Origin: Sphingobium indicum B90A
GTDB taxonomy: Bacteria > Pseudomonadota > Alphaproteobacteria > Sphingomonadales > Sphingomonadaceae
Assembly (NCBI RefSeq): GCF_000264945.2
Contig: NZ_CP013070.1
Coordinates: 1,674,001 to 1,738,000, forward strand
Direction of reading: 5' to 3'
Length of the DNA stretch: 64,000 bases
The translations under genes were made by a program, and so were the position numbers. Of the stretch, positions 32,347 to 38,997 are shown one piece after another. The notes under the pieces were generated by a model. That model saw only the letters and a list, made by a program, of their open reading frames with translations. It was not told the origin of the DNA and did no database searches. How positions within the stretch are numbered: position 1 is the stretch's first letter; each line of letters begins with the position of its first letter.

Positions 32347-32416
32347 CCCCCGTTCGTTTCGAGCCCTTCGACTGCCCGCCTGCGGCAGGCGCTCAGGACA
32401 GGCCAAGGTCGAGAAA
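32347..32416. repeat. CCCCCGTTCGTTTCGA repeat, second copy
   Basis: Nearly identical to 27473-27542. It includes the palindrome GCCTGC-GGCAGGC and ends GGTCGAGAA. The flank at 32306-32346 holds two degenerate CGTTC.TTTCGA-like units in tandem. It fills the gap between the portal stop and the DUF6127 start. Confidence 0.8.
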
Positions 32417-32436
32417 CCACAGAACCAGAACCACCC

Positions 32437-33567
32437 TCACCCAATCCCCAAAACCGCCCGCTTCTCCTCCGCCGACAGAAAGTCCGCCCCCCCGACCCGC
32501 TCCCAGATCGCACTCCGCTCCTCGAACAAGGCAGGCACCGCATCCAGATCCGCATCCAGGCGCAATTCCGGCCACCACCCCTGCAACCCCTGCGCCAGCC
32601 CGCCGCAGATCTTCGCCATCAACGGCAGGATCGTCTGCCGCCAAAGCGCCCGATTGGCCTCGCGATAATTGGCATAGGCATTGTCCCCCGGCAGCCCCAT
32701 CAGCATCGGCGGCACCCCGAAGGCGAGCGCGATCTCCCGCGCCGCCGCCGCCTTCAGCCCCACGAAATCCATCTCGGCGGGCGTCAGGCTCATCGCCTTC
32801 CAGTCCAGCCCGCCCTCCAGCAGCATCGGCCGCCCGGCATTGGCCGCGCCCGAAAAGGCGATCTCCATCTCGCGCTTCACCCGCTCATACTGGTCCGGCG
32901 CCATCACCGACCCGTCGCCCGGATCATAGACCATCGCCCCCGAAGGCCGCGCCGCATTGTCCAGCAGCGCCTTGTTCCAAACCGTCGCCGCATTGTGGAT
33001 CGCCACCGCTCCCGCGGCCGCGCCCACGCAGCCCAGCCCATAATGATCGTCCAGCGGATGCAGCGCCTTCAGATGGACGATCCCCGTCCGCCCGGCGCCA
33101 TCCTCCGGCGACAGCCGCGTCACGCTCTCCCCCACGCGATAGAGGTAAGCCGCCGGCCACCCCCGCGCATCTGGCTCCACGCTCACCCGCTCCGGTCGCA
33201 GCGCATAGAGTTCCACCGGCGCCCCATCCGCGCCGGTCATCACCTGCACATAGGCGTTGCCGTGCAGCAGCAAATGGCTCGCCAGCGTCTCCACCAGCGA
33301 CTGCCCCGAAGAACAGCGCGTCACCAGCGCCTTCACCCGCCGCCGCTCATCCTCGCCCACGCCGCCGACAATCAGGGCCGTCCCGCCAGCCCCCTCCGCC
33401 ACCAGCCGCAAAGCCCGCTGCGCCACCGGATTGCCGACCACCCCGGCCCGCACCTGCGCCTCATAGCTGGCGGGCCACTCGCCCAGCGCCACCCCGCCCG
33501 AACCCCAGGCCCGCGCCAACACCGGCCGCGCACTTTCCCGCGCCGCCTTCACCCCGAAAAATTTCAT
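32437..33567 (-). CDS. HK97-family phage portal protein (g3-like)
   Basis: A 376-residue portal through which DNA enters the head. It starts MKFFGVKAARESARPVLARAWGSGG. It contains NPVAQRALRLVAEGAGG, LLLHGNAYVQVMTGADGAPVELYALRPERVSVEPD, a YRVG region, and PPMLMGLPGDNAYANYREANRALWRQTILPLM, the portal family signature. A REP-like hairpin with T-run (33582-33613) ends 14 bases before the start codon. Confidence 0.92.
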   Translation of the reverse strand: MKFFGVKAARESARPVLARAWGSGGVALGEWPASYEAQVRAGVVGNPVAQRALRLVAEGAGGTALIVGGVGEDERRRVKALVTRCSSGQSLVETLASHLLLHGNAYVQVMTGADGAPVELYALRPERVSVEPDARGWPAAYLYRVGESVTRLSPEDGAGRTGIVHLKALHPLDDHYGLGCVGAAAGAVAIHNAATVWNKALLDNAARPSGAMVYDPGDGSVMAPDQYERVKREMEIAFSGAANAGRPMLLEGGLDWKAMSLTPAEMDFVGLKAAAAREIALAFGVPPMLMGLPGDNAYANYREANRALWRQTILPLMAKICGGLAQGLQGWWPELRLDADLDAVPALFEERSAIWERVGGADFLSAEEKRAVLGIG

Positions 33568-33581
33568 GAAACCCCACCCAC

Positions 33582-33652
33582 AAAAAATCCTCCCTCCGGA
33601 ACGGGGGGAGGATAGTGAAGGTTGGCGGCGCTCAGCCGCCTACCGAAACTTG
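33582..33652 (-). terminator. Terminator-like REP hairpin ahead of portal gene
   Basis: Forward bases 33587-33597 pair with 33603-33613 (11 bp, one wobble, loop of 5). On the minus strand a run of six T follows. A second hairpin GGCGGC-GCTCA-GCCGCC lies at about 33624-33640. The layout resembles the 72-nt repeats near the capsid gene. Confidence 0.65.
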
Positions 33653-33678
33653 GAGGGGGGCAGCCCCCTTCCAAAACC

Positions 33679-34017
33679 CTAGGGATTGCGAGCCAGAACC
33701 CGATCGCAGGCCGAATTCGTCCCCTCGCTCTTCCCGATCACGCGCCCGGCCACGGCCCCCGCCGCACCGGCCAGCAAGGACTCGCCCAAACTCCCCCCGG
33801 CCAGGGCCCCGACGCCAGCGCCGCCAGCGGCCCCGATCACCGTCCCCTTGTCCCGCCCCTTCTTCGCCTGGAGCAGACAATAACGCACATCGTCCCGATC
33901 CCGCGGAGCCGCCCGCGCCACCCGCGCCCGCTCCTTGCTGCTCAGCGAAGCCGCCATCACCGGCCCACTCACCAAAGCCAGCCCACCCGCAGCCATCATC
34001 CATCCGGCCCATTTCAT
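33679..34017 (-). CDS. Exported glycine-zipper protein within GTA cluster
   Basis: A 112-residue protein with signal MKWAGWMMAAGGLALVSGPVMA, a charged middle (LSSKERARVARAAPRDRDDVRYCLLQAKKGRDKG) and a glycine-zipper hairpin (TVIGAAGGAGVGALAGGSLGESLLAGAAGAVAGRVIG), then a Cys near the end. Glycine-zipper proteins of this kind often associate with the outer membrane. It sits between terL and portal, is flanked by repeats, and is not a recognised GTA component; it may be a host gene caught in the cluster. Confidence 0.72.
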   Translation of the reverse strand: MKWAGWMMAAGGLALVSGPVMAASLSSKERARVARAAPRDRDDVRYCLLQAKKGRDKGTVIGAAGGAGVGALAGGSLGESLLAGAAGAVAGRVIGKSEGTNSACDRVLARNP

Positions 34018-34319
34018 GACCCAATCTCCTCAAAAATCACACGGACAGACTACGCAGAACCCCGAACCCTTGTTCCCTCATTCCACCCCCGCAATAATTC
34101 GCAACGTCAGGGGGCCGAGGCCTCTCCAATTCCTCCCCATGCGAAGCATGGGGAGGGGGTTGAATGGAGTCACGTGCCTCCATTCAACTCGCGAAGCGAG
34201 TGGTGGAGGGGAAATGCGGAGGTCGTGCCCCATTCCCCTCCACCACCGCTTTCAGCGGCGGTCCCCCTCCCCATCTACCGATGGGGAGGAATAGAATGGT
34301 CCATCTCCCCCAAAACCCC
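34018..34319. repeat. Repeat-rich intergenic region between terL and glycine-zipper gene
   Basis: About 300 bases with no gene. It holds CCTCCCCATG-CGAAG-CATGGGGAGG (34134-34155), the 28-base palindrome at 34160-34187, a short GCG-AAGC-GAG hairpin, then the CCCCTCCACCA-containing unit in opposite orientation (34230-34250), and CCTCCCCATCTACCGATGGGGAGG (34268-34290). The two outer units face each other. Confidence 0.8.
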
Positions 34320-35633
34320 CTAAAACCCCCTCACCCGCGCCTCCCCACGCTTCCCCAACATCAACTCCGTCAACCCCCAGACCAGCGCATCGGCCCGATC
34401 CGGCGACCGCCCCGGCCCCACATAGCCGCCCCCCAGCATCAACCCGCACAACTGGTCCTCCAGCGCCGGAAAGCCGCCGCGATGCACGACCCGCCCGGCC
34501 TCATACAGGGCCGCCACCGGCTCCGCCCGCGCCACCTTGCCCCGGCTCGCATGCACCAGCCGCACCGGCAGCGCGGCCTCCGCCGCCCGCAACACGCTCC
34601 CGACCATGGCCCCGCCATTATTGGCCTCCGCCACCACCCGGTCCGCGCCATGCACCAAAGCCGCCGCCGCCACCGCCCGCGCCCAGCCCTCCGGCGTCGC
34701 GCCCTCCACGGTCGCGTCGGCAATCACATAGGCCCGCCGGTCCTCCCCCAGCCCGACCACGACGATCCCGCAGGCATCCCCATGCGCCGAGGCAGGCGGA
34801 TCGACCGCCACCACCACCCGCGCCAGAGTCCCCCGCACATGCGCCACCCGGCACCGCTCCAGCAGATCGCGGCTCCACAGCGCGCCCTCGACCTCCTCGA
34901 TCAGCTCGCCATCCAATTCCTGCCGCCCCAGCCGCGTGCCGCCATAGTTCCGCTCCATCGCCGCCAGAAAACCGTCCGCCAGATGCGCGACATTGTCCGC
35001 CGTCCGCCCCCGCGTCACGACCACGTCGCCGCCGTCCCGCGCCACCAGCCCCCGCACGAGGGGAACGGGCCGGGGCGTCGTCGTCGCCAGCACGCGCGGC
35101 GCGCCACCCAGCCGCATCCCCATCATCAGATTGTCCCACGCCGCCTGCCCGCCCGCCCATTTGGCGATCTCGTCGGCCCAGCCATGGCTGAACTGCGGCC
35201 CGCGCAGCCCCTCCGCCTCCGCCGCCCCGAACAAAGTCGCCACCGCGCCATTGCGCCACACCAGCTTGCGCAGCGCCGGCGCGAAGACCGGCCGGTTCCA
35301 CCAGGGCGCGACGGCCAATATGCCCGACGCTCCCTCCACCATCACGGCCCGCGCCTCGCCCAGCGTCGCGCCGACCAGCGCGATCCGCGCCTTGGGATCG
35401 CTCTCCGCGACCGAGCGCACCCACTCCGCCCCGGCCCGCGTCTTGCCGAACCCGCGCCCCGCCAGCATCAGCCAGATGCGCCAGTCCCCTTCGGGCGCCA
35501 GTTGCTCCGGCCGCGCCAGCCAGCGCCAGTCATGCGCCAGCGCATCGGCCGCCGCCGCGCCCAGCCCAGCCAGCACCCGCTCGCGCGCCGCCTCCGGCAG
35601 ATGCGCCAGCCGCTCGAAATCCGAAAGAGCCAT
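34320..35633 (-). CDS. Terminase large subunit / DNA packaging ATPase (g2-like)
   Basis: A 437-residue headful-packaging motor. The Walker A motif is LMLAGRGFGKTRAGAEWV (about residues 55-72). The ATPase region has ALVGATLGEARAVMVEG and WADEIAKWAGGQAAWDNLMMGMRLG (Walker B WADE). The C-terminal nuclease has VVVAVDPPASAHGDACGIVV and the end motif DALVWGLTELML. The ATG at 35633 has GGAGG upstream and was preferred to ATG codons further up. It diverges from the yjaB-like gene. Confidence 0.93.
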   Translation of the reverse strand: MALSDFERLAHLPEAARERVLAGLGAAAADALAHDWRWLARPEQLAPEGDWRIWLMLAGRGFGKTRAGAEWVRSVAESDPKARIALVGATLGEARAVMVEGASGILAVAPWWNRPVFAPALRKLVWRNGAVATLFGAAEAEGLRGPQFSHGWADEIAKWAGGQAAWDNLMMGMRLGGAPRVLATTTPRPVPLVRGLVARDGGDVVVTRGRTADNVAHLADGFLAAMERNYGGTRLGRQELDGELIEEVEGALWSRDLLERCRVAHVRGTLARVVVAVDPPASAHGDACGIVVVGLGEDRRAYVIADATVEGATPEGWARAVAAAALVHGADRVVAEANNGGAMVGSVLRAAEAALPVRLVHASRGKVARAEPVAALYEAGRVVHRGGFPALEDQLCGLMLGGGYVGPGRSPDRADALVWGLTELMLGKRGEARVRGF

Positions 35634-35707
35634 GCGCCCGCCTCCATTCATCGATTTTCCAAGGACGTCGATTTGGCCGATCCGGCCCACGCCCCTATAT
35701 GCCCGCC

Positions 35708-36145
35708 ATGAGTTCGATCCGCCCCGCCCGCGCCGCCGACGGCGCCCGCATGCTCGACATCTGGCGCAAGGCCGTCGACGCGACCCATGATTTCCTGACG
35801 CCGGCAGACCGCACCGCGATAGAGGCGGAGGTCGCCGCCTTCCTCCCCCAGGCGCCCGCCTGGCTCGCCACCGACCCGGACGATCAAGCCATCGGCTTCA
35901 TGCTGATCGACGGCGCGCATATGGAGGCGCTGTTCATCGACCCCGCATGGCGCGGCAAGGGCGTCGGCCGCCAACTGGTCGACCACGCCCTGTCGCTCCA
36001 CCCCACGCTCACCACCGACGTCAACGAACAGAATGCGCAGGCGATCGGCTTCTACGAAGCCATGCGCTTCGCCCGCACCGGCCGCTCCGACCAGGACGGC
36101 CAGGGCCGCCCCTACCCCCTGATCCACCTCCGCTACGCCCCCTGA
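35708..36145 (+). CDS. GNAT acetyltransferase, YjaB-like
   Basis: A 145-residue GNAT protein that closely follows E. coli YjaB: IWRKAVDATHDFLTPADRTAIEAEV, FMLIDGAHMEALFIDPAWRGKGVGRQLVDHAL (acetyl-CoA loop RGKGVG), and LTTDVNEQNAQAIGFYEAM then FARTGRSDQDGQGRPYPLIHL. The natural substrate of YjaB is not known. The ATG at 35708 was chosen; 35699 is three codons upstream. It is on the opposite strand inside the GTA cluster, between terL and the terS-like gene. Confidence 0.88.
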   Translation: MSSIRPARAADGARMLDIWRKAVDATHDFLTPADRTAIEAEVAAFLPQAPAWLATDPDDQAIGFMLIDGAHMEALFIDPAWRGKGVGRQLVDHALSLHPTLTTDVNEQNAQAIGFYEAMRFARTGRSDQDGQGRPYPLIHLRYAP

Positions 36146-36174
36146 AGAGACGACCTGAAATGGCCATCCCAAGA

Positions 36175-36321
36175 CATTCCCCTCCCGTAAACGGGAGGGG
36201 TTAGGGGTGGGCGCGACCCCGGACTTGATCCGGGGAAGCTTCTGACTTGGCCGTTGCAAAACAACGCGAATGTTGCGCCAGCCCACCCCCTAGCCCCCTC
36301 CCGCTTGCGGGAGGGGGAATG
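36175..36321. repeat. 147-bp imperfect palindrome between yjaB-like and terS-like genes
   Basis: The ends are CATTCCCCTCCCG and CGGGAGGGGGAATG, each arm itself a hairpin (CCCCTCCCG-TAAA-CGGGAGGGG; CCCTCCCG-CTTG-CGGGAGGG) with outer pairing TTAGGGGTGGG/CCCACCCCCTA. The centre holds ACCCCGG-ACTTGAT-CCGGGG. It lies in the convergent gap. The same unit was inserted into lnt and split by the MITE at 28904. Confidence 0.85.
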
Positions 36322-36344
36322 ACGGGAATCCACCCAAAAATCCC

Positions 36345-36914
36345 CTACCCCCCACTCCGCTTCCGTACCTCATCCAGCGCCGCCCGCAACCGCTCCACCG
36401 CATCCTCGCCGTCCGGCCGCTCCACGCTCTCCAGCCGCTGCATCTCCTCCACCTCCTTCTCATGCGCCCTGAACAGCAGCGCCTGGATCATGTGCGGATG
36501 CCCCCGCTTGATCTTCCGGCTCTTGACCGCCCCGTCGCCGTCCAGCACGATCTCCTCATCCTCCGTGCCGAACAGCGCCTGCCGCAGCATCAGCGCCCGC
36601 AACTCCTCATGCCCGATGCTCAGCGCCTGCTTCCACGCCCGCGCAAAGGCCGGATCGCGCCGTTTCAGATAATAGACGGTCGACAAATTCCGCCCGACGA
36701 CCCGCGCCGCCTCGCTGACGTTGCAGGTCTGCGCCAGCGTCTCCAGGAACTTCTGCCGCAGCGCCGGCGTCCAGCCATTCCTGCGCACCGCCCGCATCTG
36801 CGGCGCGACGCCCAGCGCCCCCTGCGGCCCATTCTCCAGCGCCAGCACCCGATCGGGCGCGTCGGCCCGCCCGCCGAACCGGCTCCTCTTCCGCTCTCCG
36901 TCCGCCACAGCCAA
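36345..36914 (-). CDS. Terminase small subunit-like protein (g1 position)
   Basis: A 189-residue protein first in the GTA gene order. A variable N-terminus is followed by NGWTPALRQKFLETLAQTCNVSEAARVVGRNLSTVYYLKRRDPAFARAWKQALS, a helix-turn-helix that would bind packaging DNA, and then an acidic coiled C-terminus (HEKEVEEMQRLESVERPDGEDAVERLRAALDEVRKR). The family-like order and position argue for TerS. The start is uncertain: TTG at 36914 gives the longest frame, and an ATG at 36794 begins right before the HTH region. A terminator-like hairpin lies immediately upstream. Confidence 0.72.
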   Translation of the reverse strand: MAVADGERKRSRFGGRADAPDRVLALENGPQGALGVAPQMRAVRRNGWTPALRQKFLETLAQTCNVSEAARVVGRNLSTVYYLKRRDPAFARAWKQALSIGHEELRALMLRQALFGTEDEEIVLDGDGAVKSRKIKRGHPHMIQALLFRAHEKEVEEMQRLESVERPDGEDAVERLRAALDEVRKRSGG

Positions 36915-36930
36915 TCCCCCGCATGCAAAG

Positions 36931-36963
36931 CAAAAGGGCCGACCCCGCCAAGGACCAGCCCTT
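36931..36963 (-). terminator. Terminator-like hairpin ahead of the terS-like gene
   Basis: On the minus strand a 12-bp stem (AAGGGCTGGTCC paired with GGGTCGGCCCTT, three wobbles, 6-base loop) is followed by a short T-run, 17 bases before the TTG start. It could end the upstream TonB-like transcript or attenuate the GTA operon. Confidence 0.65.
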
Positions 36964-37003
36964 CACCGCCTCATCGGCGACTCACATTTTCCCAATGTCG
37001 ACC

Positions 37004-37032
37004 TATGTGCCAGAACAGCGTGACGATGTCAA
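37004..37032 (-). promoter_or_regulatory. Candidate sigma-70 promoter for GTA cluster
   Basis: On the minus strand TTGACA (37032-37027) and CACATA (37009-37004) are 17 bases apart, about 90 bases before the terS-like start codon. The -35 box is perfect, the -10 box weak. Transcripts from here would meet the 36931-36963 hairpin early. Confidence 0.4.
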
Positions 37033-37071
37033 CAAAAATGTTCCATATGGGTTAAAATACCCGTCTCCGGT

Positions 37072-37860
37072 TCACCGCCCCACATCGTCCGCCCCGGCCA
37101 CGCTGCGCGTATAGTCGATCCTGATCCTAACCCAGCTCCCGACCATCACCTTGCCGTTGACCCGCGGCGGCAGCACCAGAAATTGCCAGGCCGCCAGCCG
37201 AACCGCCTTGGCAAAGCCGGACCCCATCGGCGATTCCCCCAGCGCCTGGCAGTTCTCGACATGATAATGATCCACCGTCTTGCACGCCACCAGACCCCAG
37301 CCGCTGCCGGGCGCATTGGCGGGCAGATAGCCCGCCAGTTCCGCATGGCTCGGCCGCCTGTACCATTCCGCATCGAACAACTGCACGCCGCCCGGCCCCT
37401 CGCCCGGCCCCGCCACCGCCGCGCTGTTGCCCTGCCCCGTCGCGCCGTCGGCCGCGCCCTTCTTCGCCATCCTGCCGATGTCGGCGGACGCCATCTGCTG
37501 GCTGTCCAGCACCAGGAAGGGCAGCGGCGAGGGCTGCTGCTCGGTCGGCTTCACCACGGGACGGTCGCGCTTGACCACCGGCTGCTGCACCTGCCGCTGC
37601 GCCGATTTCTCCTGCTTCTTCTTCTCGCTCTTCTCGGCCTTGCTCCGCGCCTTCTCCGCCTTGGGCGCGGGCGCCATCTCGAACGTCACCGGATTGCGCA
37701 GGTCCGGCAGCCGGATCACCGGCTCCGGCGCCAGCGTCAGCAACGCCAGCAGCAGCAACCCGTTGAACAGCAGCGCCAGCAGCAATCCGCCGCCGCGCTC
37801 GCGCCATTGGGAGGGAAGGGATAAGGTCAAATTCACTCGGATGCGCCGGGCCGGACTCAT
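37072..37860 (-). CDS. TonB-like inner-membrane-anchored protein
   Basis: A 262-residue protein with a short cytoplasmic N-terminus and one transmembrane helix (GGGLLLALLFNGLLLLALLTLA, about 24-45). A Lys/Glu/Gln-rich periplasmic linker follows (KAEKARSKAEKSEKKKQEKSAQRQVQQPVVKRDRPVVKPTEQQ, outlined). The C-terminal domain has QLFDAEWYRRPSHAELAGYLP, a GWGLVACKTVDHYHVENCQALGESPMGSG block with two cysteines, and VMVGSWVRIRIDY. The overall shape resembles TonB-type energy transducers, but I cannot confirm a TonB C-terminal fold. Upstream of the GTA cluster on the same strand; no shared function evident. Confidence 0.65.
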   Translation of the reverse strand: MSPARRIRVNLTLSLPSQWRERGGGLLLALLFNGLLLLALLTLAPEPVIRLPDLRNPVTFEMAPAPKAEKARSKAEKSEKKKQEKSAQRQVQQPVVKRDRPVVKPTEQQPSPLPFLVLDSQQMASADIGRMAKKGAADGATGQGNSAAVAGPGEGPGGVQLFDAEWYRRPSHAELAGYLPANAPGSGWGLVACKTVDHYHVENCQALGESPMGSGFAKAVRLAAWQFLVLPPRVNGKVMVGSWVRIRIDYTRSVAGADDVGR

Positions 37861-37904
37861 AAGGGGTCATGCCCAGACGCCGCCGCGCCGTCAACGCCGT
37901 GGCG

Positions 37905-38147
37905 TCAACAGACGTCCTCCTCCCGGACGACAGGACGGCTTTCCCGGGTCGCCCGCATCCGGCTCGCCTTGTCGTCGGGGTCGGACGTCAGCACCACATG
38001 GTCCTCATGCACCTCCAGCAGCACGCCGGCAAAGGGCATGCCCTCCAGGCTGCCCGTCACCCGATAGCTGACCTGATCCCCAACCTTGAACGTCGCCGGA
38101 TCGGTATTGAACTCAAAGGGGCAGGCGCCCTCTCCCATGCCAAGCAT
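37905..38147 (-). CDS. Conserved-type hypothetical protein
   Basis: An 80-residue protein starting MLGMGEGACPFEFNTDPATFKVGDQVSYRVTGSLEGMPFAGVLLEVHEDHVVLTSDPDD (outlined), with an acidic tail. The middle could form a small beta-barrel (SH3- or PilZ-like). I do not recognise a named family. It is 44 bases upstream of the TonB-like gene on the same strand and may be co-transcribed with it. Confidence 0.62.
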   Translation of the reverse strand: MLGMGEGACPFEFNTDPATFKVGDQVSYRVTGSLEGMPFAGVLLEVHEDHVVLTSDPDDKASRMRATRESRPVVREEDVC

Positions 38148-38350
38148 ATGCGTCTCCTACAGGACGAAGCTAGCGCCGCGACCCCGCGCCAATCAAGGCC
38201 CTGTCGCTTCCCCACGCGCCCGCCCATGGACTTGCGCCCCGCCTCTTCATCGGACCTGCCCCCCTCCATCCCCTCCACCCGCCGCAGCAGACGATCGTCC
38301 CGGCAAAAGCACTGGCGGCCTGAAGGCAGTTCGGCTAGGGCCTCAACCCG

Positions 38351-38986
38351 ATGCTCACAAAGCTCTACCAATGGACGCTGGCGAAAGCCGCCCACGCCCA
38401 CGCCGAACGCTGGCTCTTCGCCATCAGCTTTATGGAAAGCAGCTTCTTCCCCATCCCGCCGCACCCGCTGCTGGGCCTGATGTGCCTCGCCCGCCCGGAA
38501 CGCGCGATCCGCTTCGGGCTGATCTGCACCATCGCCTCTGTCCTGGGCGGGCTGTTCGGCTATGCCATCGGCCATTTCCTCTATGAAACGGTCGGCCAGC
38601 AGATATTGCACGCCCTCGGCCTCGCCGCCAAATTCCCCGTCGCCGCCTGCTACCTGCGCGATTACGGGGCGGAGATCATCCTGATCAAGGGCGCGACGCC
38701 CATCCCCTTCAAGCTGATCACCATCACGGCGGGCTTCATAGGCCTGTCGCTGTTCACCTTCCTCTGGGCCAGCATCCTCAGCCGCGCCTTCCAGTTCATG
38801 CTGGTGGGCTTCCTGTTCTGGAAGTTCGGCCGCCCGATCAAGGCGTTCATAGAGAAATATCTCGGCCTGCTCTCCGCCGCCTTCCTGGTGCTGCTGGTCG
38901 GCGGCTTCATCGCCGCCTCGGCCCTGTCCGGCGGCGGGGACAAGAGCGACAAGTGCAGCAACGCCACCATGGCCACGCTGCGCTGA
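38351..38986 (+). CDS. YqaA-family (DedA/SNARE-associated) membrane protein
   Basis: A 211-residue inner-membrane protein with several transmembrane helices. Family motifs include FAISFMESSFFPIPPHPLLGLMCLARPERA and GGLFGYAIGHFLYETVGQQIL, and RDYGAEIILIKGATPIPFKLITITAGFIGLSLFTFLWASILSRAFQFMLVGFLFWKFG, as in the YqaA branch of the DedA/VTT family linked to lipid or ion transport. Its stop precedes the lnt start by 11 bases, so the two are in one operon. Confidence 0.9.
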   Translation: MLTKLYQWTLAKAAHAHAERWLFAISFMESSFFPIPPHPLLGLMCLARPERAIRFGLICTIASVLGGLFGYAIGHFLYETVGQQILHALGLAAKFPVAACYLRDYGAEIILIKGATPIPFKLITITAGFIGLSLFTFLWASILSRAFQFMLVGFLFWKFGRPIKAFIEKYLGLLSAAFLVLLVGGFIAASALSGGGDKSDKCSNATMATLR

Positions 38987-38997
38987 CCGGCGACGGC

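Larger units (their letters stand above)
20587..36914 (-). other. Gene transfer agent-like structural gene cluster
   Basis: A block of phage-type head and tail genes in the order of the Rhodobacter capsulatus GTA (g1 to g15), all on the minus strand: terS-like, terL, portal, DUF6127, prohead protease, HK97 capsid, connector, two small closure genes, tail tube, GTA gp10, tail chaperone, short tape measure, DUF2460, DUF2163, NlpC peptidase, tail protein and DUF2793. There is no integrase, replication, lysis or repressor gene. GTA-specific families (gp10, the short tape measure, the DUF2163-NlpC-tail block) argue for a domesticated element rather than a prophage. It is interrupted by plus-strand genes at 28542 and 35708 and by repeats. 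Confidence 0.85.

Noticed and set aside
33587..34295. CRISPR array
   Set aside because: The repeated units are paired palindromes in opposite orientations with no regular spacers and no cas genes nearby.
20587..36914. Functional temperate prophage
   Set aside because: No integrase, repressor, replication, lysis or attachment sites; the gene set and order follow gene transfer agents.
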